Shown piece after piece: positions 48,276 through 57,817 of a stretch of 64,000 nucleotides of DNA. Source of the stretch: an uncultured Parabacteroides sp. (GTDB lineage: Bacteria; Bacteroidota; Bacteroidia; Bacteroidales; Tannerellaceae); NCBI RefSeq assembly GCF_902493135.1, contig NZ_CABUOD010000011.1, positions 53,546 through 117,545 of the forward strand. The letters run 5' to 3'. Positions within the stretch are counted from its first letter, which is position 1. Each line of letters starts with the position of its first letter. The notes under the pieces are model-generated. The model worked only from the letters and a program-made list of their open reading frames with translations. It was not told the DNA's origin and searched no databases. Made by a program: the position numbers and the translations under genes.

Positions 48276-50714
48276 ATGACTACAATCACAGCTCAACGAG
48301 CACCGCACAGTGCATCCAATTTCGCCCCCGCAGTAGAGGCAAATGCTTATGGAATGAATGACCGGATCAAACGTCTTCGCCAAGAAACGTTCGATGCCGA
48401 GCCCTCCCTGTCTATTGAACGCGCTTTGATAGAAACTCGTTTCTACAAGGAAAACTACGGAAAATATCCGATTCCGATTCTTCGGGCCATGAATTTTTAT
48501 GAGATCTGCAAGCAGAAGACGATCTATATCGGCAAAGACGAACTGATCGTGGGCGAACGCGGACCGAAACCGAAATGTGTGCCGACCTTCCCGGAACTGA
48601 CCTGCCATAGTGTGGAGGACTTGCATGTCCTGAACACGCGTGAATTGCAGCGTTATACGATCAGCCAGGAAGACATCGACACTTATGAACGCGAAGTGAT
48701 CCCTTACTGGAAAGGGCGCACGCAGCGGGAACGTATCTTCAGCCATGTGCCCCAGGAATGGAAAGATGCCTATGAGGTGGGGATGTTCACCGAATTTATG
48801 GAACAACGCGCTCCGGGACATACCGCTTTGGACGGAAAGGTGTATAAGTACGGATTGTTGGATTTGAAGGAACGTATCCGGAAAGAACTGGACGGCCTTG
48901 ATTTCATGAACGATCCCGAAGCGACCGACAAGCAGGAGGAACTGACCGCCATGTCTATCTCGTGCGACGCCGCCATCCTGTTAGCCGAACGGCATGCGGA
49001 TCTTGCCGATGAAATGTCGCTGACGGAGAAAGACCCGAAACGGGCGGCCGAGCTGCGCCGTATCGCCGAAGTTTGCCGTTGGGTTCCGGCCCATGTTCCC
49101 CGCAACTATTGGGAGGCGATCCAGATGTATTGGTTCGTCCACTTGGGGACGATCACCGAACTGAACGGCTGGGACGCGATGAATCCCGGACATTTCGACC
49201 AGCATCTGGCTCCTTTCTACGAAAAGGGGATTGCCGACGGCACACTGACCCGCGACGAGGCAAAGGAACTGATGTCGTGCTTCTTCATCAAGGTGAACAA
49301 CCATACGGCTCCTCCCAAAGTCGGCATCACGGCTAAGGAAAGCGGTACATATAACGATTTTACGAACCTGAATATCGGCGGGGTGAAGGCCGATGGCAGC
49401 GACGGGGTGAGCGAAGTCTCCTATATCATGCTCGAAACGATCGAGGAACTGCATATCCTGCAACCCGGCAGTGCCATCCATATCAGTGCCCGTACGCCGG
49501 AACGTTTCCTGCGGGCCGGTTGCAAGGTGATCCGCCAGGGGCATGGCTATCCCTCTGTTTTCAATCCGGATGTGTATATACAGGAGTTGATGCGCCAGGG
49601 AAAATCGTTGCATGATGCACGTGAAGGCGGTTGCAGCGGTTGCATCGAGGTCGGGGCGTTCGGCAAGGAGGCGTATGTGCTGACCGGTTACCTGAATGTG
49701 CCGAAGATTTTGGAAGTGACGCTCAACAACGGCGTCGATCCGGTTTCAGGACGTAAGGTCGGACTGGAAACGGGCGATCCGCGCGGTTTCGGCAGCTATG
49801 ACGAACTGTATGCCGCTTTCATGAAGCAGGTCCGCTATTTTGTGGATATGAAGGTGCGTGTGAGCAACTATATCGACCGCATGTTTGCCAAATATGCGCC
49901 GGCCACTTTCCTGTCTCTTTTCATCGACGATTGCATAGCGAAAGGACGGGATTACTACAACTGCGGCCCGCGCTATAACACAACCTATATCCAGTGCACG
50001 GGGCTCGGCACGATCACCGACAGCCTGGCGACGCTGAAAAGACATATATTTGAAGATAAACGCTGGTCGATGGATGAACTGCTGAAAGCAATGGCTGATA
50101 ATTTCGAAGGGGCCGAGGCGATGAGACAGACGATCCTGAACCGCACGCCGTTCTTCGGCAACGATGACGAGTATGCCGACAGCATCGCAGTGAAGGTGTT
50201 CGATGATTTGTATGATACGATCGAAGGAAAGCCGAACACGAAAGGCGAATGTTTCCATCTGAATATGCTGTCTACCACCTGTCACGTATATTTCGGCAAG
50301 GTGATGGGGGCGACTCCTAACGGACGTTTGGCCGGACGTGCCATCTCGGACGGTACGTCTCCGTCTCATGGCGCCGACACGCACGGACCGTCTGCCGTTA
50401 TCAAGTCTCTCGGCAAGCTCGACCAGGTGAAGAGTGGCGGAACGTTGCTGAACCAGCGTTTCCTGCCGAGCCTGCTGAAGCGGGAGGAAGACATCTCCAA
50501 GTTGTCTTCGTTGATCCGTAGCTATTTTGCTTTGGGCGGACATCACATCCAGTTCAATATCGTCGATACGGAGACGCTTTATGCCGCCCAGAAATGCCCG
50601 GAAGATTATCGTGACCTTCTGGTTCGAGTAGCCGGCTACAGCGATTATTTCAACGACATGAATGCCGATCTGCAGGCGGATGTGATCATGCGGACGGAAC
50701 AGGAAACGTTTTAA
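48276..50714 (+). CDS. Glycyl-radical enzyme, probably trans-4-hydroxy-L-proline dehydratase (HypD-like)
   Basis: Oxygen-sensitive radical enzyme, 812 residues; an internal ATG at 48354 (MNDRIKRLRQETF) would give 786, nearer the usual HypD length. The PFL-like domain has the thiyl residue Cys456 and catalytic Glu458 in GGCSGCIEVGAFGKEAYVLT; GCxE marks dehydratases and lyases rather than PFL (CC). The glycyl-radical motif is RVAGYSDYF with Gly787. GNDDEYADSIAVKVF and MGATPNGRLAGRAISDGTSPSHGADTHGPSA are conserved. My assignment to hydroxyproline dehydratase rests on overall similarity recalled for GCIE-type members. Diol dehydratases are alternatives. The activase follows by 34 bases, and no proC (pyrroline-5-carboxylate reductase) is adjacent. 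Confidence 0.7.
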   Translation: MTTITAQRAPHSASNFAPAVEANAYGMNDRIKRLRQETFDAEPSLSIERALIETRFYKENYGKYPIPILRAMNFYEICKQKTIYIGKDELIVGERGPKPKCVPTFPELTCHSVEDLHVLNTRELQRYTISQEDIDTYEREVIPYWKGRTQRERIFSHVPQEWKDAYEVGMFTEFMEQRAPGHTALDGKVYKYGLLDLKERIRKELDGLDFMNDPEATDKQEELTAMSISCDAAILLAERHADLADEMSLTEKDPKRAAELRRIAEVCRWVPAHVPRNYWEAIQMYWFVHLGTITELNGWDAMNPGHFDQHLAPFYEKGIADGTLTRDEAKELMSCFFIKVNNHTAPPKVGITAKESGTYNDFTNLNIGGVKADGSDGVSEVSYIMLETIEELHILQPGSAIHISARTPERFLRAGCKVIRQGHGYPSVFNPDVYIQELMRQGKSLHDAREGGCSGCIEVGAFGKEAYVLTGYLNVPKILEVTLNNGVDPVSGRKVGLETGDPRGFGSYDELYAAFMKQVRYFVDMKVRVSNYIDRMFAKYAPATFLSLFIDDCIAKGRDYYNCGPRYNTTYIQCTGLGTITDSLATLKRHIFEDKRWSMDELLKAMADNFEGAEAMRQTILNRTPFFGNDDEYADSIAVKVFDDLYDTIEGKPNTKGECFHLNMLSTTCHVYFGKVMGATPNGRLAGRAISDGTSPSHGADTHGPSAVIKSLGKLDQVKSGGTLLNQRFLPSLLKREEDISKLSSLIRSYFALGGHHIQFNIVDTETLYAAQKCPEDYRDLLVRVAGYSDYFNDMNADLQADVIMRTEQETF

Positions 50715-50748
50715 CGAATGGACTATTGTCCATTGTCCATTGAAAAAA

Positions 50749-51654
50749 ATGCTGATATTTGATATAAAACGATACGCCATCAACGACGGACCGGGTATCC
50801 GGATCACGATCTTCATGAAAGGATGTCCCCTGTCGTGCGTATGGTGTCATAATCCGGAAGGGGTGTCCAGCCGGAAGCAAAAACTCTATACGAAAAAGAA
50901 ATGCATCGGTTGCCGGACGTGCGTTGAGGCTTGTCCGCAGCAGGCATTGACGCTCACGCCGGAGGGGATCGTGACGGACGGGGAACGTTGTACCCTGTGC
51001 GGAACCTGTGCAGAGGTGTGTCCGGCTTTGGCGATGGAGATATCCGGCACGGAGTATTCGGCCGATGCCTTGATGAAGGAGATTGAGAAGGAGACCGTTT
51101 TCATGGACCGTTCGGAGGGGGGCGTGACGTTTTGCGGAGGAGAACCGTTGTTGCATCCCGGACCCTTGCTGGACTTGTTGCGCCGTTGCGGGGAACAGGG
51201 GATCCACCGGGCTGTCGATACGACGCTTTTCGCCCGGCCGGAGATCGTACGCGACGTGATGGACAACTGCGAACTTCTCCTTGTCGATTTGAAGCATATG
51301 GATTCGGCCAAGCATACGGAATATTGCGGTGTCCCGAACGAATTGATCTTGTCCAATCTTCGGATGGTTGCGGAAGCCGGGCACGATTTCTATCTTCGTA
51401 TTCCCTTGATCGAAGGCGTGAATGCCGATGAAGAAAATATAACACGCAGTGCTGCTTTCCTGGCTTCGCTGCCGTGGAAGCACCGGACTGTAAACCTGCT
51501 TTTATATCATGACATTGGCAAAGGCAAGCATGAAAAGTTGGGTACGGTCTACAATCCGGATCAATATGCTTTCGCTGCCCCTTCGGACGAGACGGTCGGA
51601 CGTTGCCGGAAGATATTCGCCGGTTACGGGATCGAAACGACGATCGGGGGATAG
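50749..51654 (+). CDS. Glycyl-radical-enzyme activating enzyme (radical SAM, PflA family with ferredoxin insert)
   Basis: Uses S-adenosylmethionine to place the radical on the partner enzyme. It has 301 residues from MLIFDIKRYAINDGPGIRIT; a TTG 9 bases upstream is a weaker start. The radical SAM site is KGCPLSCVWCHNPEG (Cx3Cx2C). Two extra 4Fe-4S clusters follow, CIGCRTCVEACP and CTLCGTCAEVCP, as in activases of dehydratases but not PFL. VTFCGGEPLLHP is the GGE motif, and DLKHMDSAKHTEYCG is a further PflA-family mark. The partner is the glycyl-radical enzyme immediately upstream. A strong terminator closes the operon. Confidence 0.94.
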   Translation: MLIFDIKRYAINDGPGIRITIFMKGCPLSCVWCHNPEGVSSRKQKLYTKKKCIGCRTCVEACPQQALTLTPEGIVTDGERCTLCGTCAEVCPALAMEISGTEYSADALMKEIEKETVFMDRSEGGVTFCGGEPLLHPGPLLDLLRRCGEQGIHRAVDTTLFARPEIVRDVMDNCELLLVDLKHMDSAKHTEYCGVPNELILSNLRMVAEAGHDFYLRIPLIEGVNADEENITRSAAFLASLPWKHRTVNLLLYHDIGKGKHEKLGTVYNPDQYAFAAPSDETVGRCRKIFAGYGIETTIGG

Positions 51655-51681
51655 CCTTCTTCAGATCATATAATCTATGGG

Positions 51682-51717
51682 AAGCTGTCGCAGAGTAGGA
51701 TCTGCGGCAGCTTTTTT
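51682..51717 (+). terminator. Intrinsic terminator of the glycyl-radical enzyme operon
   Basis: AAGCTGTCGCAGA and TCTGCGGCAGCTT pair around GTAGGA with one wobble pair, followed by TTTTT. Confidence 0.85.
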
Positions 51718-51794
51718 ATTTTGGTTTAACACAACAACTCTTTCCCCTGTCGTGTTTCATTATCAATTTTATTAACGCCAAAAAAAATAGATAT

Positions 51795-53495
51795 ATGGAA
51801 TGGTTTGCCAATTTGCTCCGGCATTACCCGGAGCTTGCCATCTTTCTCACGCTGGCTTTCGGCTTCTGGATCGGTAAGTTCAAAATTAAAAAGTTTACGT
51901 TAGGGACAGTGACCAGCGTCTTGCTGGTCGGTGTGTTGATCGGGCAATTGCATATCGATATCGGAGCCCCGCTGAAATCGGTGTTTTTCCTGATGTTCTT
52001 GTTTGCCGTAGGGTATAGTGTCGGTCCGCAATTCTTCCGGGGATTGAAAAAGGAGGGATTGCCACAGGTTTTGTTTGCCGTCGTGATGTGCCTGTTCTGT
52101 TTGCTGGCCCCGTTTGTGCTGGCGAAGATCATGGGCTATTCTGCCGGAGAGGCTGCCGGCCTGCTGGCGGGTTCACAGACGATATCCGCCGTGCTCGGTG
52201 TGGCCGAAGATACGATCAACCAGTTGGGCATACCGGCGGCAGATAAAACGGACATGATCAATGTCATGCCGGTTGCCTATGCCGTCTCTTATATTTTCGG
52301 TACGGCCGGTTCCGCCTGGATCATGAGCGACATCGCTCCCCGTCTGTTGGGAGGGATCGAATCGGTCAAGAAAGCCTGTCGCGAGCTGGAAGCCAAAATG
52401 GGTTCGGATGACGAAAGCGAACAACCGGGCTTCATGCCTGCCGCCCGTCCGATCACGTTCCGCGCCTACAAGATCAGCAACGACTGGTTCGGGGCGGGAA
52501 AGACCGTGAAGGAGTTGGAAGATTATCTGGAGGGACAGGGAAGACGCCTCTTCGTCGAGCGGGTCCGTATCGATGGTGTGATCCGGGATGCGAAACCCGA
52601 CCGGATGCTCTTGAAAGGAAACGAAGTCGTGCTCAGCGGCCGACGTGAATTTGTGATCGGAGAGGAGGACTGGATCGGCGATGAAGTCAATGATATCGAG
52701 TTGCTGGACTTTCCGGCCGAAACTCTGCCCGTATTGATTTCCCGCAAGAAATATGCAGGCATGACAGTCGCCAAACTGCGTAAACTGCCGGTTATGCACG
52801 GTGTCAGTATCAAGAGCATCAAACGTGCCGGCATCAACATACCGGTTTTGGCCGCCACGGTGATCGATCCCGGCGATATGCTGGAACTGGTCGGTACGAA
52901 ATTGGAGGTGAATGCGGCAGCCGATACGTTAGGCTATGCCGACCGCCCGACCAACCAGACGGATATGATTTTCGTCGGCCTCGGAATTTTCCTCGGAGGT
53001 GTCGTGGGTTCTTTGGCAATCCATTTCGGTGGTGTTCCCATCAGTCTGAGTACGAGCGGCGGCGCCTTGATCGCCGGGTTGGTCTTCGGATGGTTGCGTT
53101 CCAAGCATCCTACTTTCGGACGAATCCCGGAGCCTTCCCTTTGGGTGCTGAATAACGTCGGGCTGAACATGTTCATCGCCGTTGTCGGCATTACAGCCGG
53201 GCCGAGTTTTGTCACCGGGTTGAAGGAGGTCGGCGTCAGCCTCTTCTTTATCGGTGCGTTGGCTACCGCTATCCCGCTGATCGTCGGTGTGCTGTTGGGA
53301 AGATATGTCTTTAAGTTCCATCCGGCCATTACGTTGGGCTGTACATCCGGAGCGCGTACGACCACAGCTGCCTTGGGTGCTGTGGAAGATGCCGTGGAGA
53401 GCCAGACGCCGGCATTGGGCTATACGGTGACATACGCGGTCGGCAATACCCTGTTGATCATCTGGGGAGTCGTGATCGTCCTTTTGATGACCTGA
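51795..53495 (+). CDS. Aspartate-alanine exchanger family transporter (AspT/YidE-like)
   Basis: 566 residues. Two Asp-Al_Ex membrane domains (about 1-180 and 390-566) flank a cytosolic middle with one or two TrkA-C domains (about 215-375; GAGKTVKELEDYLEGQGRRLFVERVRIDG and ISRKKYAGMTVAKLRKLPVM). Membrane signatures are GPQFFRGLKKEG in the first repeat and TAGPSFVTGLKEVG in the second, plus CTSGARTTTAALGAVED, typical of AspT. In Tetragenococcus AspT swaps aspartate for alanine and builds a proton gradient together with aspartate decarboxylase. Here the decarboxylase gene follows by 170 bases, which strongly supports the same role. Confidence 0.93.
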   Translation: MEWFANLLRHYPELAIFLTLAFGFWIGKFKIKKFTLGTVTSVLLVGVLIGQLHIDIGAPLKSVFFLMFLFAVGYSVGPQFFRGLKKEGLPQVLFAVVMCLFCLLAPFVLAKIMGYSAGEAAGLLAGSQTISAVLGVAEDTINQLGIPAADKTDMINVMPVAYAVSYIFGTAGSAWIMSDIAPRLLGGIESVKKACRELEAKMGSDDESEQPGFMPAARPITFRAYKISNDWFGAGKTVKELEDYLEGQGRRLFVERVRIDGVIRDAKPDRMLLKGNEVVLSGRREFVIGEEDWIGDEVNDIELLDFPAETLPVLISRKKYAGMTVAKLRKLPVMHGVSIKSIKRAGINIPVLAATVIDPGDMLELVGTKLEVNAAADTLGYADRPTNQTDMIFVGLGIFLGGVVGSLAIHFGGVPISLSTSGGALIAGLVFGWLRSKHPTFGRIPEPSLWVLNNVGLNMFIAVVGITAGPSFVTGLKEVGVSLFFIGALATAIPLIVGVLLGRYVFKFHPAITLGCTSGARTTTAALGAVEDAVESQTPALGYTVTYAVGNTLLIIWGVVIVLLMT

Positions 53496-53500
53496 AATTC

Positions 53501-53612
53501 AGGTGGCATGCCACCCCTTGCCTTAGGTGGGGTATCACCTGTTAGCTTAGGTGGGGTATCACCTATTAGCTTAAGTGGCATATCACCTATTACCGTAGGT
53601 GGCATACCACCT
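53501..53612. repeat. Five tandem 24-bp palindromic units between the exchanger and decarboxylase genes
   Basis: Units start at 53501, 53525, 53549, 53573 and 53597 (the last has only the 16-base palindrome). Each is a palindrome of the type AGGTGG-N4-CCACCT or AGGTGGGGTATCACCT plus a spacer such as GTTAGCTT. Variation between units keeps the pairing partly intact. It starts 5 bases after the exchanger stop and ends 54 bases before the decarboxylase start. Confidence 0.9.
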
Positions 53613-53665
53613 AAGAAAAGGCCTCGCAATTTATATATTCTATTCAATAAACAAGTTATTTCTTT

Positions 53666-55306
53666 ATGGAACACAAAATCACTCGTGAATACGAAAAGAA
53701 AATGTCAGAGATCAGTCCCTTCGAACTGAAAAATATCCTGATAGACCTTGCGGACGAAAGCGCCCGCAAGAGTACGCATATCATGCTGAACGCAGGACGC
53801 GGCAATCCGAATTGGATCAGCACCGTACCCCGCGAAGCCTTTTTCCTGCTCGGCCAGTTCGGACTGGAAGAATGTGCCCGTTCTTCCGAATATGCCGAGG
53901 AGATGGTCGGACTGGCCGGCATCCCCGAAAAGAAACGTGTCGCCACCCGTTTCACGCAATTCCTGACGAAACACGCCGGTTCTCCCGGCATGGCGTTGCT
54001 GAAGGATACCTACGATTACCTTGTGAACGAGAAAGGCGTCGATGAGAACGACCTCGTACACGAATGGGCGGAAGGCGTCATCGGAGACCAGTATCCCGTT
54101 CCGGACCGCATCCTGAAATATACGGAAGTACTGGTCGAAGACTACCTGAAGCAGGAGTTGTGCGACAACCGCCCGCCCAAAGGGAAGTTCGATCTCTTCG
54201 CCACCGAAGGGGGAACAGCCGCGATGTGCTATATATTCGATTCCCTGCAACAAAATTTCCTTCTCGACAAAGGCGACAAGATCGTCCTGTTTGCCCCGGT
54301 GTTCACTCCTTATATAGAGATACCGGAACAAGCCCGCTACTTATTCGATGTAACCGAAATCCACGCTTGTAAAATGACAAAAGACGGCTACCACACCTGG
54401 CAGTACAAGGAAAAAGACCTGGACATCCTGAAAGACCCGTCTGTCAAGGCCGCCTTTATCGTCAATCCGAGCAATCCGCCATCGTACGGCCTGACAGACG
54501 GTCTGATGGAGCGTATCGTAGATATCGTGCGCAATGACAATCCGAACCTGATGATCATTACCGACGATGTTTATGCGACTTACATTCCCCATTTCCGTTC
54601 GATCATGGCGGAATTGCCGGAGAACACCCTCTGCGTCTATTCCTTCTCCAAATATTTCGGAGCGACCGGCTGGCGCCTGGCTGTTGTCGCGCTGCACGAA
54701 GATAATATATACGACCGGATGCTGAAGGAACTGCCGGACGGGCAGAAAGAGCAGTTGGACAAACGCTATAGCAGTATTTCGCTCCATCCGGAGGAAATCC
54801 GTTTCATCGACCGCATGGTTGCCGACAGCCGCCAGGTCGCCCTGAACCATACCGCCGGTCTTTCGTTGCCGCAACAGACGCAAATGGCGCTCTTTGCCTC
54901 CTTCTCCCTGCTGGACCGCGAGAATACTTATAAGACGAAGATGCAGCAGATCATTCACGACCGCCTCCATACGCTTTGGGAAAGTACCGGTTTCACATTG
55001 CTCGACGATCCGTTGCGTGCCGGCTACTACAGCGAAATCGATATGCTGGTCTGGGCAAAGAAGTTTTACGGGGATGATTTCGTTGCCTACCTGCAGGAAA
55101 ACTACGAGCCGGTAGACGTCGTGTTCCGCCTGGCGCAGGAAACTTCGCTGGTATTGCTCAACGGCGGCGGGTTCGATGCGCCGGAGTGGTCCATCCGCTG
55201 TTCGCTTGCCAATCTGAAACGTGAAGATTATGTCCGTATCGGGGAGGGGATCGCCTCCATCCTGCACAGCTATGCGGACAAATGGAAAGAATCGTTGAAG
55301 AAATAA
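53666..55306 (+). CDS. aspD: Aspartate 4-decarboxylase (bifunctional aspartate transaminase/decarboxylase)
   Basis: PLP enzyme that turns L-aspartate into L-alanine and CO2, consuming a proton. It has 546 residues, the usual AspD length (about 530-550) and longer than ordinary aminotransferases. AspD-specific parts include NAGRGNPNWISTVPREAFFLLGQFG and WAEGVIGDQYPVPDRILKYTE. Cofactor parts are DLFATEGGTAAMCYIFDSL, IVNPSNPPSYGL, ITDDVYATYIPHF and the Schiff-base Lys in YSFSKYFGATGWRLAVV. It pairs with the exchanger upstream to make an acid-resistance and energy-conserving cycle. The palindromic repeats between the two genes may set their relative expression (inference). Confidence 0.95.
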   Translation: MEHKITREYEKKMSEISPFELKNILIDLADESARKSTHIMLNAGRGNPNWISTVPREAFFLLGQFGLEECARSSEYAEEMVGLAGIPEKKRVATRFTQFLTKHAGSPGMALLKDTYDYLVNEKGVDENDLVHEWAEGVIGDQYPVPDRILKYTEVLVEDYLKQELCDNRPPKGKFDLFATEGGTAAMCYIFDSLQQNFLLDKGDKIVLFAPVFTPYIEIPEQARYLFDVTEIHACKMTKDGYHTWQYKEKDLDILKDPSVKAAFIVNPSNPPSYGLTDGLMERIVDIVRNDNPNLMIITDDVYATYIPHFRSIMAELPENTLCVYSFSKYFGATGWRLAVVALHEDNIYDRMLKELPDGQKEQLDKRYSSISLHPEEIRFIDRMVADSRQVALNHTAGLSLPQQTQMALFASFSLLDRENTYKTKMQQIIHDRLHTLWESTGFTLLDDPLRAGYYSEIDMLVWAKKFYGDDFVAYLQENYEPVDVVFRLAQETSLVLLNGGGFDAPEWSIRCSLANLKREDYVRIGEGIASILHSYADKWKESLKK

Positions 55307-55323
55307 ATAAAGCCTTTGAACAA

Positions 55324-55370
55324 AACGGGCTCCCGCTACGTTCTATTATTGGACGCAGTGGGAGCCCGTT
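55324..55370 (+). terminator. Terminator-like hairpin after aspD
   Basis: AACGGGCTCCC (55324-55334) and GGGAGCCCGTT (55360-55370) form a perfect 11-bp stem around a 25-base loop. Only a short TTCTC follows, so termination strength is uncertain. Confidence 0.6.
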
Positions 55371-55510
55371 CTCATAGATACCCTTTATCAATCAATAGAA
55401 ATTATTGAATAAAAGGTGTTTATATAAACACTACTTTTGTTAAAAGTAAGAAATGAGATAACAAATAGTATGGTGTCTTAAATATTACACGATGGGTGGT
55501 TACGAACCGG

Positions 55511-55518
55511 TATATTTG
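55511..55518 (+). promoter_or_regulatory. -7 box of the aconitase promoter (TATATTTG)
   Basis: Exact TAnnTTTG match 44 bases upstream of the aconitase ATG. Confidence 0.6.
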
Positions 55519-55561
55519 TATGAAACATGAATGAAATTGCTAACTAATAAAAAGAATAGAT

Positions 55562-57817
55562 ATGGTGTACGACATTGACATGCTGAGAAGCTTTTATTCT
55601 AATTTCCCGAAGCGGGTGGATGCAGCCCGCAAACACGTCGGCCGTCCGTTGACCCTGGCCGAAAAAATCTTATATGCACATTTGTATGACGAATCGGACA
55701 TCCGTCCTTTCCGCCGTGGCGAAGATTATGTGAATTTCCGCCCCGACCGTGTCGCGATGCAGGATGCGACCGCTCAGATGGCGTTGCTCCAGTTCATGAA
55801 CGCAGGAAAAAACAAATCGGCCGTTCCCGCCACCGTGCACTGCGATCACCTGATCCAGGCGAATATGGGAGCCAAGACAGATATCGCAACGGCTACGCAG
55901 AGCAACAGCGAGGTCTACGATTTCCTGAAATCCGTTTCCGACAAGTACGGTATCGGCTTCTGGAAACCGGGAGCCGGCATTATCCATCAGGTGGTGCTTG
56001 AGAACTACGCTTTTCCCGGCGGCATGATGGTCGGCACGGACTCGCATACGCCAAATGCGGGCGGTCTGGGTATGATCGCCATCGGTGTAGGCGGCGCTGA
56101 CGCTGTCGATGTGATGACCGGCATGGAATGGGAACTGAAGATGCCGAAACTGATCGGTGTGAAACTGACCGGCAGCCTGAGCGGATGGGCCTCCCCGAAG
56201 GACGTGATCCTGAAACTGGCCGGAATCCTCACCGTGAAGGGAGGAACGAATGCCATCATCGAATATTTCGGCCCGGGGGCCGCGTCCTTGTCGGCGACGG
56301 GGAAAGCGACGATCTGTAACATGGGAGCCGAAGTAGGCGCCACGACTTCCCTTTTCCCGTTCGATCTGAACATGGCCGCTTACCTGCGTGCCACCGGACG
56401 CGATAGTGTTGCCGAGTGGGCGACAGCCATCTCCGATTATCTGGAAGCCGATATGGACGTACGGGCACAGCCGGATTCTTTCTACGACCGCGTGATCGTC
56501 ATCAACCTGTCCGAACTGGAACCGCATATCAACGGCCCGTTCACACCGGATGCGGCAACGCCTATTTCCGAATTTGCCGCCAAAGTGAAGGAGAACGGTT
56601 GGCCTCGTAAGATGGAAGTCGGACTGATCGGTTCCTGCACGAACTCGTCCTACCAGGACTTGAGCCGTGCCGCTTCGATCGCCCGCCAGGCAGCCGAAGA
56701 CAAGATACCGGTGGAAGCCCCGCTGATTATCAACCCCGGCTCCGAACAGATACGCTATACGGCCGAACGGGACGGTATCCTCGGCGATTTCGAGAAAATC
56801 GGCGCGACGATTATGGCCAATGCCTGCGGTCCGTGTATCGGGCAGTGGAAACGGCATACCGACGACAATACGCGCAAAAACTCCATCGTCACCTCCTTTA
56901 ACCGTAATTTCGCCAAACGGGCAGACGGCAACCCGAACACGCATGCCTTTGTCGCTTCCCCGGAACTGACGCTGGCGTTGACCATTGCCGGAGACCTCTG
57001 TTTCAACCCGCTGACCGATACGCTGAAGACCGCCGACGGCCGCGAAGTGAAACTGAAAGAACCGGAAGGCACCGACTTCCCGCCGAAAGGATTCGAAGTG
57101 AAAGACAACGGGTACGTAGCCCCGACAGGCAAAGATGCCGGGGTAGTGATCGATCCCGGATCCAACCGCTTGCAGGAGCTGAAACCTTTTGCTCCCTGGG
57201 ACGGCAAAGACCTGATCGAAATGCCGCTGTTGCTGAAGGCCGAAGGCAAATGCACGACCGACCATATCTCGATGGCTGGTCCCTGGCTCCGTTTCCGCGG
57301 CCATCTGGAGAATATTTCGGACAATATGCTGATGGGCGCCGTGAATGCTTTCAACGGTAAGACAAACAGCGTGCTGAACCAGCTGAACGGCGAGTATGAG
57401 GCAGTGTCGGCCGTCGCTAAACAGTATAAGGCAAAGGGTATTTCATCTATCGTCGTAGCGGAAGAAAACTACGGCGAAGGATCGTCCCGCGAACATGCCG
57501 CTATGGAACCCCGTTTCCTGAATGTGAAAGTGATCCTGGCCAAGAGTTTCGCCCGCATCCATGAAACGAACCTGAAAAAGCAGGGTATGCTTGCCCTCAC
57601 TTTCGCCGATAAGGATGATTATAAGAAAGTGCGTGAAGAAGACAAGATCTCGATCATCGGCCTGAAGGAGTTCGCCCCCGGAAAGCCGCTAACGGCAATC
57701 CTTTACCATGCCGACGGCACGGAAGAATCGTTCGCCGTGAATCATACCTATAATGAGTTGCAGATAAAATGGTTTAAAGCGGGCGCGGCGTTGAATACTT
57801 TATTACTTTTCCCTTGA
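55562..57817 (+). CDS. Aconitate hydratase
   Basis: Interconverts citrate and isocitrate with a 4Fe-4S cluster. It has 751 residues, mitochondrial-type (AcnA/ACO2-like) size. Cluster cysteines are seen in GLIGSCTNSSYQDL and NACGPCIGQWKR. Other signatures: HQVVLENYAFPGGMMVGTDSHTPNAGGLGMIAIGVGGADAVD and, in the C-terminal swivel domain, VVAEENYGEGSSREHAAMEPRFL. The last residues (NTLLLFP) and the TGA are encoded by the left end of the palindromic repeat at 57803, so the natural C-terminus has probably been altered slightly. It is the first of three citrate-cycle genes in a row. Confidence 0.97.
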   Translation: MVYDIDMLRSFYSNFPKRVDAARKHVGRPLTLAEKILYAHLYDESDIRPFRRGEDYVNFRPDRVAMQDATAQMALLQFMNAGKNKSAVPATVHCDHLIQANMGAKTDIATATQSNSEVYDFLKSVSDKYGIGFWKPGAGIIHQVVLENYAFPGGMMVGTDSHTPNAGGLGMIAIGVGGADAVDVMTGMEWELKMPKLIGVKLTGSLSGWASPKDVILKLAGILTVKGGTNAIIEYFGPGAASLSATGKATICNMGAEVGATTSLFPFDLNMAAYLRATGRDSVAEWATAISDYLEADMDVRAQPDSFYDRVIVINLSELEPHINGPFTPDAATPISEFAAKVKENGWPRKMEVGLIGSCTNSSYQDLSRAASIARQAAEDKIPVEAPLIINPGSEQIRYTAERDGILGDFEKIGATIMANACGPCIGQWKRHTDDNTRKNSIVTSFNRNFAKRADGNPNTHAFVASPELTLALTIAGDLCFNPLTDTLKTADGREVKLKEPEGTDFPPKGFEVKDNGYVAPTGKDAGVVIDPGSNRLQELKPFAPWDGKDLIEMPLLLKAEGKCTTDHISMAGPWLRFRGHLENISDNMLMGAVNAFNGKTNSVLNQLNGEYEAVSAVAKQYKAKGISSIVVAEENYGEGSSREHAAMEPRFLNVKVILAKSFARIHETNLKKQGMLALTFADKDDYKKVREEDKISIIGLKEFAPGKPLTAILYHADGTEESFAVNHTYNELQIKWFKAGAALNTLLLFP

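Noticed and set aside
53501..53612. CRISPR array
   Set aside because: Units are contiguous and nearly identical without unique 30-base spacers, and there are no cas genes in the window.
53420..53674. 84-codon minus-strand frame with an 8-residue repeat (GDTPPKLT type)
   Set aside because: The repeat in the peptide only mirrors the 24-bp DNA palindromes; no start signal or family.
55670..57304. 544-codon minus-strand open frame
   Set aside because: Antisense to aconitase, with no domain and low-complexity His/Arg-rich translation.
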